In this document: positions 46,026 to 54,674 of the stretch, piece by piece
Numbering within the stretch: position 1 is the stretch's first letter
How the letters are laid out: every line of letters starts with the position of its first letter
Assembly: GCF_003989795.1 (NCBI RefSeq)
Contig: NZ_RZHG01000030.1
Span: 32,341 to 96,340, forward strand
DNA length: 64,000 bases
Reading direction: 5' to 3'
Origin: Vreelandella andesensis
Lineage (GTDB): Bacteria; Pseudomonadota; Gammaproteobacteria; Pseudomonadales; Halomonadaceae
Program-made: the position numbers and the translations under genes
Notes under the pieces: model-generated
Told to the model about the DNA's origin: nothing
Databases searched by the model: none
The model's input: only the letters and a program-made list of their open reading frames with translations

Positions 46026-46093
46026 GGTTTTTTGAAACGTTATTTTGAAACATTGTTTTGAAAAGTCACATTGAAAAGTCGTGTTTAAAAGCC
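46026..46093. repeat. Tandem array, five units of 13 to 16 bases, ending before a ribosome site
   Basis: Units start at 46026, 46039, 46052 (16 bases), 46068 and 46081, sharing TTTTGAAA or TTTAAAAG. The array ends just before the AAGGAG ribosome site of the esterase gene, as the array at 7209-7312 does before its GST gene. Confidence 0.8.
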
Positions 46094-46110
46094 GCATTAA
46101 GGAGTTTTGA

Positions 46111-47025
46111 ATGCCGGATTTACGTACTATGCGTCGCTACCTAAGCCTAAGCGCGCTTGCCCTCGTGATTAGTGGCTGCGGTGCAATGCACCAAGTCAGC
46201 CAGGGGTTACCTGCCATTGAGCAAGGGGCGTTGAATGCTCCGCAGACGTTCACTCGGTTACCTACCCAACGTTATACGCCTGATAACTGGCCGCAAGCAT
46301 TGAATGCCCAAGTGCTGTTGCCGGACACCTTTGACGCAGCGCAGCGTCCTGCTGCACTCATCGTGCATGGCGGTGGCTGGCGCAACCGTGGCCCTGAGGA
46401 TATGGAGGGTATCGCAGAACAGTTAGCAGAGCAGGGGTATGTGACGGTGAATATTGAGCACCGCTTTGCACCCAAGTACCGGTTCCCTGAACAATTGCAT
46501 GATTTACAGCAAGCGATGCGCTGGATTCACAGTAACGCTGAGCGTTGGCAGGTGGATACCAATCGCATCGTCGGTGTTGGCTTTTCATCAGGCGCGCATT
46601 TGATAAGCCTGCTTGCTTTGGCTAGCGATGAAAGCCCGCTTAGTGCTCCTTATGGAGACGGGCACACTCCGCTGGCGGCCGTGTTAGCCGGTGGTCTACC
46701 TAGTGATCTATTGAAGTTTGATGACGGGCGTTTGGTGGTCGACTTTATTGGTGGTACCCGCGCCGAGAAACCAGAGGCCTATGCGCTGGCTTCACCTGCA
46801 AGACAACTGTCACCTCAGGCACCGCCGTTTTTCCTGTTCCATGGCAACTGGGATCAGCTAGTACCCGTTGATCATGCGACTGACTTCTATCAGGCGCTAA
46901 AGGCCCAGGGCACCGAAAGCGAGCTGTACTTGCAGCGTGGCTACGGCCATTTTGCTAGTTTCCTGCTTCGCGATAGCGCTATTGAAGCCGGAATCGCGTT
47001 TCTCAATCGGCAGGTGCAGCCATAA
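46111..47025 (+). CDS. Lipoprotein alpha/beta-hydrolase (esterase)
   Basis: 304 residues. The signal peptide ends in a lipobox (VISGC), so the protein is lipid-anchored. The hydrolase domain has the oxyanion loop HGGGW, nucleophile elbow GFSSG (Ser159), acid DQLVP and histidine GHFASF, typical of the BD-FAE/carboxylesterase group. The substrate is unknown. Ribosome site AAGGAG; repeat arrays lie on both sides (46026-46093 and 47026-47067). Confidence 0.87.
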   Translation: MPDLRTMRRYLSLSALALVISGCGAMHQVSQGLPAIEQGALNAPQTFTRLPTQRYTPDNWPQALNAQVLLPDTFDAAQRPAALIVHGGGWRNRGPEDMEGIAEQLAEQGYVTVNIEHRFAPKYRFPEQLHDLQQAMRWIHSNAERWQVDTNRIVGVGFSSGAHLISLLALASDESPLSAPYGDGHTPLAAVLAGGLPSDLLKFDDGRLVVDFIGGTRAEKPEAYALASPARQLSPQAPPFFLFHGNWDQLVPVDHATDFYQALKAQGTESELYLQRGYGHFASFLLRDSAIEAGIAFLNRQVQP

Positions 47026-47067
47026 ACAGTAGGTAGTAAATAATAGACAGCAGACAGTAAAAAGTAG
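47026..47067. repeat. Tandem array of 7-base units after the esterase stop codon
   Basis: Begins directly after the TAA stop codon. Six 7-base units (ACAGTAG, GTAGTAA, ATAATAG, ACAGCAG, ACAGTAA, AAAGTAG) make two 21-base superunits with 16 of 21 identical bases. Most units end in a stop triplet. Confidence 0.75.
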
Positions 47068-47076
47068 ACAGACAGC

Positions 47077-47799
47077 TTACCCTTCCGGCTGATACTTGTA
47101 ACCGACGCCGTAAACCGAGCGAATGATCTCTAGTTCGGGGAGTGCTTCATGGATTTTTTTACGCAGCTTTTTAATATGGCTGTCCACGGTGCGCTCCGAG
47201 ACAATACGGTTATCCCGATACATATGATCCATTAATTGCTCGCGACTGAAGATACGCCCTGGGGACTTCATCATGACGCGCAACAGCTGGAATTCTACAG
47301 CGGTGAGGCCAATGTCATGCCCATGTGCAAGCGCCTGCCAGCCATCTTCATCGAGTGTCACTGGCGCTTGTTTAGTGATCTTGGGAGCGTCTTGATCAGT
47401 CTGCGCTACGGCTTGGCTACGGCGCAGTACTGCCTTTACGCGGGCAACCACTTCACGGGGGCTGAAGGGTTTGCAAATGTAGTCATCTGCACCTAGCTCT
47501 AAGCCGAGTAAACGATCAACTTCCTCGACTTTTGCAGTCACCATAATAATAGGCAAGTTAGGCCACTGTTGACGGATCTCTCGACATAGCGTTATCCCGT
47601 TTTTACCTGGAAGCATTACATCTAGCAGGACTAATGCCGGGACGTGCTGGGTTAACCAGGGCATAACATCATTGCCGTTGGCAATAATGGTCGCGGTAAA
47701 ATTATTGCTTTCCAGGTAGTCTGCCATTAGTCGAGCGATTTTCGGTTCATCTTCAACAATGAGCAGTGTGGCGTCTTGGGGTGAAATATTCTCAGACAT
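47077..47799 (-). CDS. baeR: OmpR-family response regulator, BaeR-like
   Basis: 240 residues: receiver domain with Asp60 (LVLLDVMLPGKNG) and a C-terminal OmpR winged helix ending IIRSVYGVGYKYQ, which is BaeR-like. It is the last gene of a minus-strand set adaptor-RND-kinase-regulator and probably controls the pump. Fifty bases separate it from the kinase gene. The assignment as BaeR is by similarity of motif and context. Confidence 0.9.
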   Translation of the reverse strand: MSENISPQDATLLIVEDEPKIARLMADYLESNNFTATIIANGNDVMPWLTQHVPALVLLDVMLPGKNGITLCREIRQQWPNLPIIMVTAKVEEVDRLLGLELGADDYICKPFSPREVVARVKAVLRRSQAVAQTDQDAPKITKQAPVTLDEDGWQALAHGHDIGLTAVEFQLLRVMMKSPGRIFSREQLMDHMYRDNRIVSERTVDSHIKKLRKKIHEALPELEIIRSVYGVGYKYQPEG

Positions 47800-47849
47800 A
47801 GTCAGTTCGCTTGGGTTAAGAAGTGATTAGCGTTAGGCAGCAATGAGGG

Positions 47850-49274
47850 TTAAGGCGCTGGATACAGCGGAAAGCGCAGTGTCCACTTTAGACCGCCAAG
47901 GTCAGAAACGCCGGGCGAAAGTGTGCCGCTGTGGGCCGTCACTAAGGCGCTGGCAATAGAGAGCCCCAGCCCGCTGCCGCCACTTGCGCGGTTACGTGAG
48001 CCTTCCACGCGATACAGGCGTTCGGTCAAGCGTGGAAGTTCGCTGTCAGGTACGCCCGGCGAGCTGTCTTCCCAAATAATCACGGCGTGGTCGGATTCGC
48101 AGGTTAACGAAACACGCAGTTCTCCGGGTGGCTGTGTATAGGCGCAGCTGTTATCCAGCAGGTTGCTCCATAGCTGGCGCAGGCGCTGGGAGTCCCCTTG
48201 TATCATGATGTCGGAAGCAAGCTGGCTTGACAGTGTCAGGCCGCTCTCTGCTAGCCAGCGGTTGGCATCGGATAAACGGCCTTTCAAACTTTCGCTGAGA
48301 TTCATCGGCGCTAGCTGAATATCTAATGCGCCAGCATCACTTTGAGAAAGCAGTCTCAGGTCAGTCACTAACCTTTCCAGTTGAGCCACTTCCTGAGCCA
48401 GTGAGCCAAGATTTTCCTGATTTAACGGGCGAATACCATCCTGCATCGCCTCGATTTCGCCGCGCAGCACTGCTAACGGGGTGCGCAGCTCATGCGCTGT
48501 GTCGGATACCCACCGTGCTCTGGCGTCGCGGCTGGCTTCTAAAGTGGCCGCCAGCACATTGAAGTCCCGCGCTAAACTGGAAAGTTCATCTCGACCACGT
48601 TCTGACAAGCGAGTGTGATAATCACCTTCGGTTAAGCGTAGCGTTGCGCCTGCCAATGCGCGGGTGCGTCGGCCCAACCACCAGGAAAGCCCGCCTGCCA
48701 GTAACAGCGATGCTAATCCAAGGGACACTACAATAAGCACTAGATTGCGCTGCTGACGTTCTAAAAAGCGGCTTTCCATGCGCTCCATCATGTTTCGCGG
48801 AGGACGAAAGCCCAGTTCACCAATCGCTTCACTGTTACCGCTTGGGGTCACGTCACTATACAAGGTGAGCCATCGCCAGCCATTTGAACCGCGGGCGGTA
48901 TCAACGGGAGGAACAACAAAGCGACCGTCGCTATTGCGTAACGCAAAGTCTTGAGCCTCACCCAAGGGGGAGGGGCGATCACGATGCTCCTGGCCAAGTT
49001 CAAAGCGCACAATATAGGGCCAGCGTTCTGGGGATTGCTCCAGCCACTCCCAGCTGCCCTGGGTTTCCCAGCGAATAATTAGCCCATCCGCCAGCAACTT
49101 GGCGCGTCGCTCTTGGGCTTGATTTAGGTAGTCTAAAAAGCCGCGATCGATGCTGTAAGTCACCGCTAAAAACACGCTTGCTGCAATGGCTACGTTGACA
49201 CTTAAAATAGCGACAAAAAGCTTTAGCCCCAGTCGAGAGGGTCGCCACTGGCGTAACGAAGTGAGCCGTTTCAT
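47850..49274 (-). CDS. baeS: Sensor histidine kinase, BaeS-like
   Basis: 474 residues. Two membrane helices (near 17-38 and 178-200) flank a periplasmic sensor of about 140 residues. HAMP, then HisKA with SDTAHELRTPLAVLRGE and an ATPase domain (GSGLGLSIASALV). It phosphorylates the downstream regulator, probably in response to envelope damage or toxic compounds. Its ATG shares one base with the stop codon of the RND gene (TAATG), so sensing and pump synthesis are translationally coupled. Confidence 0.92.
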   Translation of the reverse strand: MKRLTSLRQWRPSRLGLKLFVAILSVNVAIAASVFLAVTYSIDRGFLDYLNQAQERRAKLLADGLIIRWETQGSWEWLEQSPERWPYIVRFELGQEHRDRPSPLGEAQDFALRNSDGRFVVPPVDTARGSNGWRWLTLYSDVTPSGNSEAIGELGFRPPRNMMERMESRFLERQQRNLVLIVVSLGLASLLLAGGLSWWLGRRTRALAGATLRLTEGDYHTRLSERGRDELSSLARDFNVLAATLEASRDARARWVSDTAHELRTPLAVLRGEIEAMQDGIRPLNQENLGSLAQEVAQLERLVTDLRLLSQSDAGALDIQLAPMNLSESLKGRLSDANRWLAESGLTLSSQLASDIMIQGDSQRLRQLWSNLLDNSCAYTQPPGELRVSLTCESDHAVIIWEDSSPGVPDSELPRLTERLYRVEGSRNRASGGSGLGLSIASALVTAHSGTLSPGVSDLGGLKWTLRFPLYPAP

Positions 49275-52200
49275 TAGCTGGCTCCCTCATGGTTTGGTTG
49301 GGGTGGTTTGCTAAGTCGTTCACGCAGATTTTCTAAACCCAGATAGAGACAGGGTACTACCAGCAATAAAATAGCCGTGGCGAATAACATTCCGAACCCC
49401 AGTGAAATGGCCATAGGGATCATAAAGCGCGCTTGGCGAGAGGTTTCTAAAATCATCGGTGCCAAGCCTAAAAACGTGGTGAGTGTCGTCATCATAATTG
49501 GCCGTAGACGGCGAGTCGCCGCAGCGACGATCGCTTCGCGCGCACCCATGCCCTCACGGCGTTTGCGGTTAGCATAATCAATCAATACTAGGGCATCGTT
49601 AATCACTACGCCGGAAAGTGCCAGCATCCCCAGCAGGCTGATAATCGATAGCCCAAAGCCCATGATCATATGGCCCGCGACAGCCCCGACAATACCAAAG
49701 GGAATGGCGGCGAGTACCAACAGTGGTTGCAGGTAACTTCTAAAGGGAATCGCTAGCAAGGCATACAGCGCGGCCAGCATTAGCCACATGGAGGTGCGTA
49801 GCGTCGCTAGATTGTCGGCGGTATCTTGCTGCCGCCCGCCCATGCTCACTTCAAGCCCTGCCCAGGTATTGCTGAGGGTAGGAAAAACGTCTTCCTGTAG
49901 CGTAGCGAGCACTTGATTAATGGCTAGGTCGCCTTCTGAGTCAGCGGTAACGGTAATGATCCGCCGACCATCAATACGCTGTAGACTGCTAGAGGCTTGG
50001 CTGAGAGTAATATCGGCCACGCGTGACAGCGGCACGCTAAGGCCGTCAGGTGTCTGGGTCGGCAGCCGGTAAAGCTCATTGAGGCTATCGCGATCTTGTT
50101 CTGGCAGGCGTACCTCAACACTGATTTCTCGCCGGCCGATAAATTGTTCTATAGCAGTGACGCCCTGTAGCGGGCTGCGCAGCGCCTGGGCTAGGTCGTT
50201 CCCTGTTAGCCCTAACGCGCGGCCTTCGGCAGACAGACGCATTTCAAGCTGCGGTTTGCCGTCGCCCAGGCCGCTATCAATATCGGTTAAACCGTACTCG
50301 GCCAGTTGTTCAGCCAGCTGTGCAGCGGCCGCTTCTAACACGCGAGTGTTTGGGTGGGATAAACGCAGGCTGAGCGCTGCACCGCTGCCGGGGCCACCGA
50401 AGTCTGACTCAAAACGCACGGATTGCGCGCCGACTAAATCACCCGTTAAGTCGCGCCACTCCGAAGCAATTCGAGAAGGAGGCCAGGCATCTAAGCTTTC
50501 TCGTGCGATATCTAAGCGAACTTGCAAGCTCTCTCCATCCAACCGGCTGCGGGTACTGCTAAAACTAAGAGTTGTCTCACGTTCGCTAAGTTGCTCGGCC
50601 GCATTCAGCAATTGTTGGCTTAGTTCGCGGCTAACGCTAATGTTGCTGCCAATCGGGAGGGTAACGCTGGCCTGGACTTGGTCCGATTCCACCCTAGGCA
50701 TCAGTGAAAAGCCAAGCCGACCACTCATTGCCCAAGCCAGCGCGACACAGAGTAAGGCAATGCCTAGTGATACTGTCAGCAGGCGTTGAGTAAGTGCCCG
50801 CTGTAAAAACGGTTCAAACTGCTGGTAAGTAACGTGATGCAGGCCCTTTTGCATACGTAACCGAATCGCTTCAATGGGGCGCTGCCATACCGGTGTTTTA
50901 CGGGGTTTGCTGGCATGGGCGAGGTGGGCAGGCAGTATAAACAGCGCCTCTACCAAAGAAATAAGAAATACCGTGATAACGACCACGGGCACGGTAGCAA
51001 AAATAAGCCCTAAAAAGCCGGGTAAAAACAGCAGCGGCAGGAATGCAACAATATTGGAAAGAATCGCAAAGGTAAGCGGCGTAGCGATTTCTTGAGCACC
51101 TTTCACCGCAGCATCGCGCAGGGAGTAGCCTTGCTCACGGTAGCTGTAAATATTTTCACCCACCATAATGGCGTCGTCCACGACGATGCCAAGCGCAATA
51201 ATAAAGGCAAACATCGATATCATGTTGAGTGAGACGCCAATCCAGGGCAGAAACAGCATCGCGCCCAAAAATGCTGTCGGGATGCCCAGCGTTACCCAGA
51301 AGGCCAGCCGTGCCTCGAGAAACAGTGCCATGAGAATCATCACCAGTGCTAATCCCATCCAGGCGTTTTTTAGCAGCAGGTTCAGGCGGTCTTCATAGAT
51401 TTCTGAACTGTCTCTGGAAACATCCAGGCGTATTCCGTTGGGCAAGTTAGCGCGCAGCCGATCCAACTCACCGTAAACCGCTTGGGAAATACTGGTCGGC
51501 GTTTGGCCACCGATTTGATAAATATCCACCGATAAGCCGGGTTCGCCGTTGTAGAACTCTTCGCGATCGGTTTCAGCAAACCCTTCTCTTACGCGAGCGA
51601 TATCGCCTAACGCGACGGGAGAACCCTGGGCGGTGGTGAGAATGGGGAGGGCGGCAAACTCATCTGCACTGTTGCGTCGTCCCTGGTAGCGAATCAACCA
51701 CTCGCCTTCGGCGGTAGTGAGCTGGCCACTGGCAAGATCGAGTGCTTCTTCGGCAATTCGGCCGGCAAGCTGTTGATGGTCTAGTCCAAAGCGTTCAATG
51801 GCTTCCTCATCCAGAAGCACCTGGATTTCACGTTCGCGATTGCCGGAGAGCTCTGCGCGGGAAATGCCGCTAGTGGCCTGTAGTTCAGCGCGCACATCCT
51901 CGGCGGCATCATGGAGTGCCGCTAAGCTCACCGAGCCATATACCTGTAAACTCACCACGCTTCGAGAGCGGCCGGCGAGGGTAAAGCGAGGCGGGTCAGC
52001 AGCGTTGGGCAGCGTTGTGATGGCATTCACGGCTTGCTGGATATCTTGATAGGCCCGCATCACATCCACGCCATCGATCAGCGTGGCGCTGACCACGCCG
52101 ATACCTTCGCCTGCGCTGGCGGTTAGCTCATTGATGCCTTCAACATTGGCGATGGCGGCTTCAACCGGCAGTAACAAACTCTGCTCAACATCTTCCGGCG

Positions 52201-52372
52201 TAGCGCCAGGGTAGCTAATGCTAACTTGGATGATTTCTGTTTCAAATTCGGGGAAAACCTCTTTCTTGATCGCCAGTGACGCCATTAAACCGCCAACAAT
52301 AAACAGCACCATCATTAGGTTAGGGGCAACGCCATGATCGACCATCCAGGCTAGCGGGCCACGGCGAATCAT
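49274..52372 (-). CDS. RND efflux transporter (AcrB/MexF-like permease)
   Basis: 1032 residues, the usual RND length. Start MIRRGPLAWMVDHGVAPNLMMVLFIVGG, porter segments (VSISYPGATPEDVEQSLLLPVE), and the proton-relay helix ALGIVVDDAIMVGENIY with two adjacent aspartates. Twelve membrane helices in two repeats; the second repeat has GVVINDALVLIDYANRKR. It pumps drugs, metals or lipophilic compounds from the periplasm. The gene overlaps the adaptor gene by four bases (ATGA) and the kinase gene by one. No outer-membrane factor gene is adjacent. Confidence 0.95.
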   Translation of the reverse strand: MIRRGPLAWMVDHGVAPNLMMVLFIVGGLMASLAIKKEVFPEFETEIIQVSISYPGATPEDVEQSLLLPVEAAIANVEGINELTASAGEGIGVVSATLIDGVDVMRAYQDIQQAVNAITTLPNAADPPRFTLAGRSRSVVSLQVYGSVSLAALHDAAEDVRAELQATSGISRAELSGNREREIQVLLDEEAIERFGLDHQQLAGRIAEEALDLASGQLTTAEGEWLIRYQGRRNSADEFAALPILTTAQGSPVALGDIARVREGFAETDREEFYNGEPGLSVDIYQIGGQTPTSISQAVYGELDRLRANLPNGIRLDVSRDSSEIYEDRLNLLLKNAWMGLALVMILMALFLEARLAFWVTLGIPTAFLGAMLFLPWIGVSLNMISMFAFIIALGIVVDDAIMVGENIYSYREQGYSLRDAAVKGAQEIATPLTFAILSNIVAFLPLLFLPGFLGLIFATVPVVVITVFLISLVEALFILPAHLAHASKPRKTPVWQRPIEAIRLRMQKGLHHVTYQQFEPFLQRALTQRLLTVSLGIALLCVALAWAMSGRLGFSLMPRVESDQVQASVTLPIGSNISVSRELSQQLLNAAEQLSERETTLSFSSTRSRLDGESLQVRLDIARESLDAWPPSRIASEWRDLTGDLVGAQSVRFESDFGGPGSGAALSLRLSHPNTRVLEAAAAQLAEQLAEYGLTDIDSGLGDGKPQLEMRLSAEGRALGLTGNDLAQALRSPLQGVTAIEQFIGRREISVEVRLPEQDRDSLNELYRLPTQTPDGLSVPLSRVADITLSQASSSLQRIDGRRIITVTADSEGDLAINQVLATLQEDVFPTLSNTWAGLEVSMGGRQQDTADNLATLRTSMWLMLAALYALLAIPFRSYLQPLLVLAAIPFGIVGAVAGHMIMGFGLSIISLLGMLALSGVVINDALVLIDYANRKRREGMGAREAIVAAATRRLRPIMMTTLTTFLGLAPMILETSRQARFMIPMAISLGFGMLFATAILLLVVPCLYLGLENLRERLSKPPQPNHEGAS

Positions 52373-53571
52373 TGGCTTTCCTCATCGCTAGCTGGCGTGT
52401 CGCTCCGCTGGCGAATACGCACTTGCTGGCCGTCACGCGGCTGAGCCAGGCCGGCGATAACCACGCGCTGTCCTGCCGCTAAACCACTGCGAATCAGCGC
52501 TTCTTCCTGCCCGCGATAGGCCAGGGTGACATGGCTACTGCGTAAACGGTTTTCATCATCTACCCACCATACCTGCTCACCAGGGCGCAGCGCAGCAGAG
52601 GGCAGGGCGATGAGCGGCTCCTGGACAGCGCTATGAAATGCCACACGCAGTACATCGCCAAGGCGTAGCGCAGGGCCATTTTGCTCAAGTGACAGCGGAT
52701 CATCTACGGCGATCAATAGCTGCGCCTGCAAGCCGTTCTCTTCGAGGTTTGGCAGAATAGACACTAAGCTGCCTTCTCGACTTGCTCCTTCTGTCCAGCC
52801 TTGACTGGTCAGCGTGACGCGGCTTCCTGGCGTTAGCCAGCCCAAGATATCCCCGGGTAGCGAGGCGCGAACCCAGAACTGCTCGACACCTATCAAGCTA
52901 AGTACTTCAGTGCCCTGGCTTAACAAACTTCCCGCGCCAACTAAGCGTTCTTGCACCATCGCTCGCCAAGGAGCCATTAACGTGGCACGTTCAAGATTAA
53001 GCGCCGCTTGGTCGCGCACCACGCGTGCTTGCGTTAGTTGAGCCTGAGCTTGGCGTAGCTGCGGCTCACGAAGTACAAGCGCGCGGCGCTCAGCGCTAAG
53101 TTGGCGGCCAAACGATTCATACTCACTTCGGGCGCGCTGTTGCTCCGCTTGCTCTAGTGCTAACTGTGCCTGAGCGTTAGCCAACTGCGCTTCGGCATCT
53201 TCTAGAATAAGGCGCAAATCAGCCTGATCGATATAAGCAACCGGCGCGCCTTGTTCGACGACTTGGCCTGGGAGAACGCCTTCTCCAAAGCGTTCCAGCT
53301 GACCCGCCACCCGACTGGCTAACAGGGTGGATTTCTCTGCTTCTACTCGCCCAAAGCCAGTAATCGTGGGAGCTTGCAGGCGTTCTTCAGCCGTAATGAT
53401 ATCTACCAAGGGTGGCGCGGCAGGCGTTGGCGGGCGGCGTTCAACGCGAGGTGGCTGGCTAATAATCCACCAAGCCAGGGCTAAGCCACCAACGAAGACC
53501 AGTAGCGCTGCCAAGGCACCGAAACTGATACGGCCTTGTTGTGAGAAGGCGTTAGGGCGAGAAGAAGTCAT
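52369..53571 (-). CDS. RND periplasmic adaptor (membrane fusion protein)
   Basis: 400 residues: an N-terminal anchor helix (ALAALLVFVGGLALAWWII), a lipoyl/barrel-sandwich domain split by a long alanine/glutamine-rich coiled-coil hairpin (about 130-200), and a beta-barrel part (SLPGDILGWLTPGSRVTL). It links the RND pump to an outer-membrane channel encoded elsewhere. First gene of the pump operon, divergent from a TetR gene with 218 bases between. Confidence 0.92.
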   Translation of the reverse strand: MTSSRPNAFSQQGRISFGALAALLVFVGGLALAWWIISQPPRVERRPPTPAAPPLVDIITAEERLQAPTITGFGRVEAEKSTLLASRVAGQLERFGEGVLPGQVVEQGAPVAYIDQADLRLILEDAEAQLANAQAQLALEQAEQQRARSEYESFGRQLSAERRALVLREPQLRQAQAQLTQARVVRDQAALNLERATLMAPWRAMVQERLVGAGSLLSQGTEVLSLIGVEQFWVRASLPGDILGWLTPGSRVTLTSQGWTEGASREGSLVSILPNLEENGLQAQLLIAVDDPLSLEQNGPALRLGDVLRVAFHSAVQEPLIALPSAALRPGEQVWWVDDENRLRSSHVTLAYRGQEEALIRSGLAAGQRVVIAGLAQPRDGQQVRIRQRSDTPASDEESQ

Positions 53572-53625
53572 TACCGCACGGCATCCGTTGGCTAAGGGCG
53601 AAAATTCCGGTGAAAATGGCGTATC

Positions 53626-53635
53626 ATGCTAGCAT
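53626..53635. promoter_or_regulatory. ATGCTAGCAT palindrome in the pump/TetR promoter region
   Basis: Perfect 10-base palindrome 55 bases upstream of the adaptor start codon and 155 bases before the TetR gene. Position suggests an operator for the divergent TetR protein; there is no further support. Confidence 0.4.
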
Positions 53636-53789
53636 CACCGATACGCAAGCAATGATTAGGTAAGCAATGTGCAAATAGCATGCAACCCAACAAGCATCGC
53701 TGCATCGTGCTCTCTAACCGCTGATAGGCCTAACACTACCTGTCATTATCATTTTGAAAAGCACTAAACTCACTGGTTAATGTGACGTC

Positions 53790-54398
53790 ATGAAAAACAC
53801 CGCTACTCGCGATAAGTTAATTGATACCGGTGCCGAGCTGATTGCCCAGCAGGGCTACAATGCGACAGGTATTAATGCCGTCTTAAAAACCTGCGGCGTG
53901 CCTAAAGGGTCGTTTTACCACTACTTTTCCAGCAAAGAAGATTTTGGGTTGGCGGTGATCGAGCGTTTTGCCAATCAGTACGATGAAAGTTTAAGCACGT
54001 TGCTTGAAGACGTTTCGCTGCCGCCGTTAGAGCGCTTAAGGCGTTACTTCGCCACAGGGCGAGAGCATATGCTGAGTTGTGACCACGCCACTGGCTGCTT
54101 GATTGGAAACCTGGGGCAGGAGCTTTCAGGACAGAACGATACCTTTCGCGATGCGCTTAACCTAGTGTTCCAACACTGGGAAAAACGTTTTGTCGATTGC
54201 TTGCAATATGCACAAGACCTAGGCGATATCGATGCATCGATTGCCCCAGAAGCCCTTGCCAGTTTTATCTTATCTGGGTGGGAAGGCGCTATACTTCGCG
54301 CCAAGACGCTTAAGTCGGTTGCTCCCATGGAGCACTTTGAGTCGATATTATTTGCCCATGTACTGACGCCATCGACGCTTTGTGCAGCAAGCCGATAG
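53790..54398 (+). CDS. TetR-family regulator, AcuR/NemR-like
   Basis: 202 residues: N-terminal TetR helix-turn-helix (LIDTGAELIAQQGYNATGINAVLKTCGVPKGSFYHYFSSKEDF, cited in part) and a C-terminal domain with two cysteines in the segment SCDHATGCLIGNLGQEL, which recalls the electrophile-responsive AcuR/NemR group. It probably represses the divergent efflux genes or itself. The cysteines would fit thiol-based sensing, which is inference. Confidence 0.88.
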   Translation: MKNTATRDKLIDTGAELIAQQGYNATGINAVLKTCGVPKGSFYHYFSSKEDFGLAVIERFANQYDESLSTLLEDVSLPPLERLRRYFATGREHMLSCDHATGCLIGNLGQELSGQNDTFRDALNLVFQHWEKRFVDCLQYAQDLGDIDASIAPEALASFILSGWEGAILRAKTLKSVAPMEHFESILFAHVLTPSTLCAASR

Positions 54399-54410
54399 TT
54401 GAGTGAGTGA

Positions 54411-54430
54411 CGTGCGCGAACGTGCGCGAA
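54411..54430. repeat. Exact 10-base tandem duplication after the TetR gene
   Basis: CGTGCGCGAA occurs twice in tandem, 12 bases after the TetR stop codon. Small, but in the same kind of position as the other arrays. Confidence 0.75.
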
Positions 54431-54674
54431 GAAAACATGCGAGAAGAAGAAGAGGGTGCTCCCCGTCAGCCACATCGCTGCATGAGGCTGCCAGAAATGA
54501 CTCATCCCAGATAGCTTCCATCTTTTTGCTACCTCGCTGAATTCATGTATTGAGCCGGTCAGTGCAATGCTTCCCAAGACGAAGGGGGTGAAAAGCTGGA
54601 TAATGGGCAGCAATCCGCCTACCGGCTTACGTTTTTAACAGCCGAGGCACACTCATTGCTCCGGATGCTCATTC

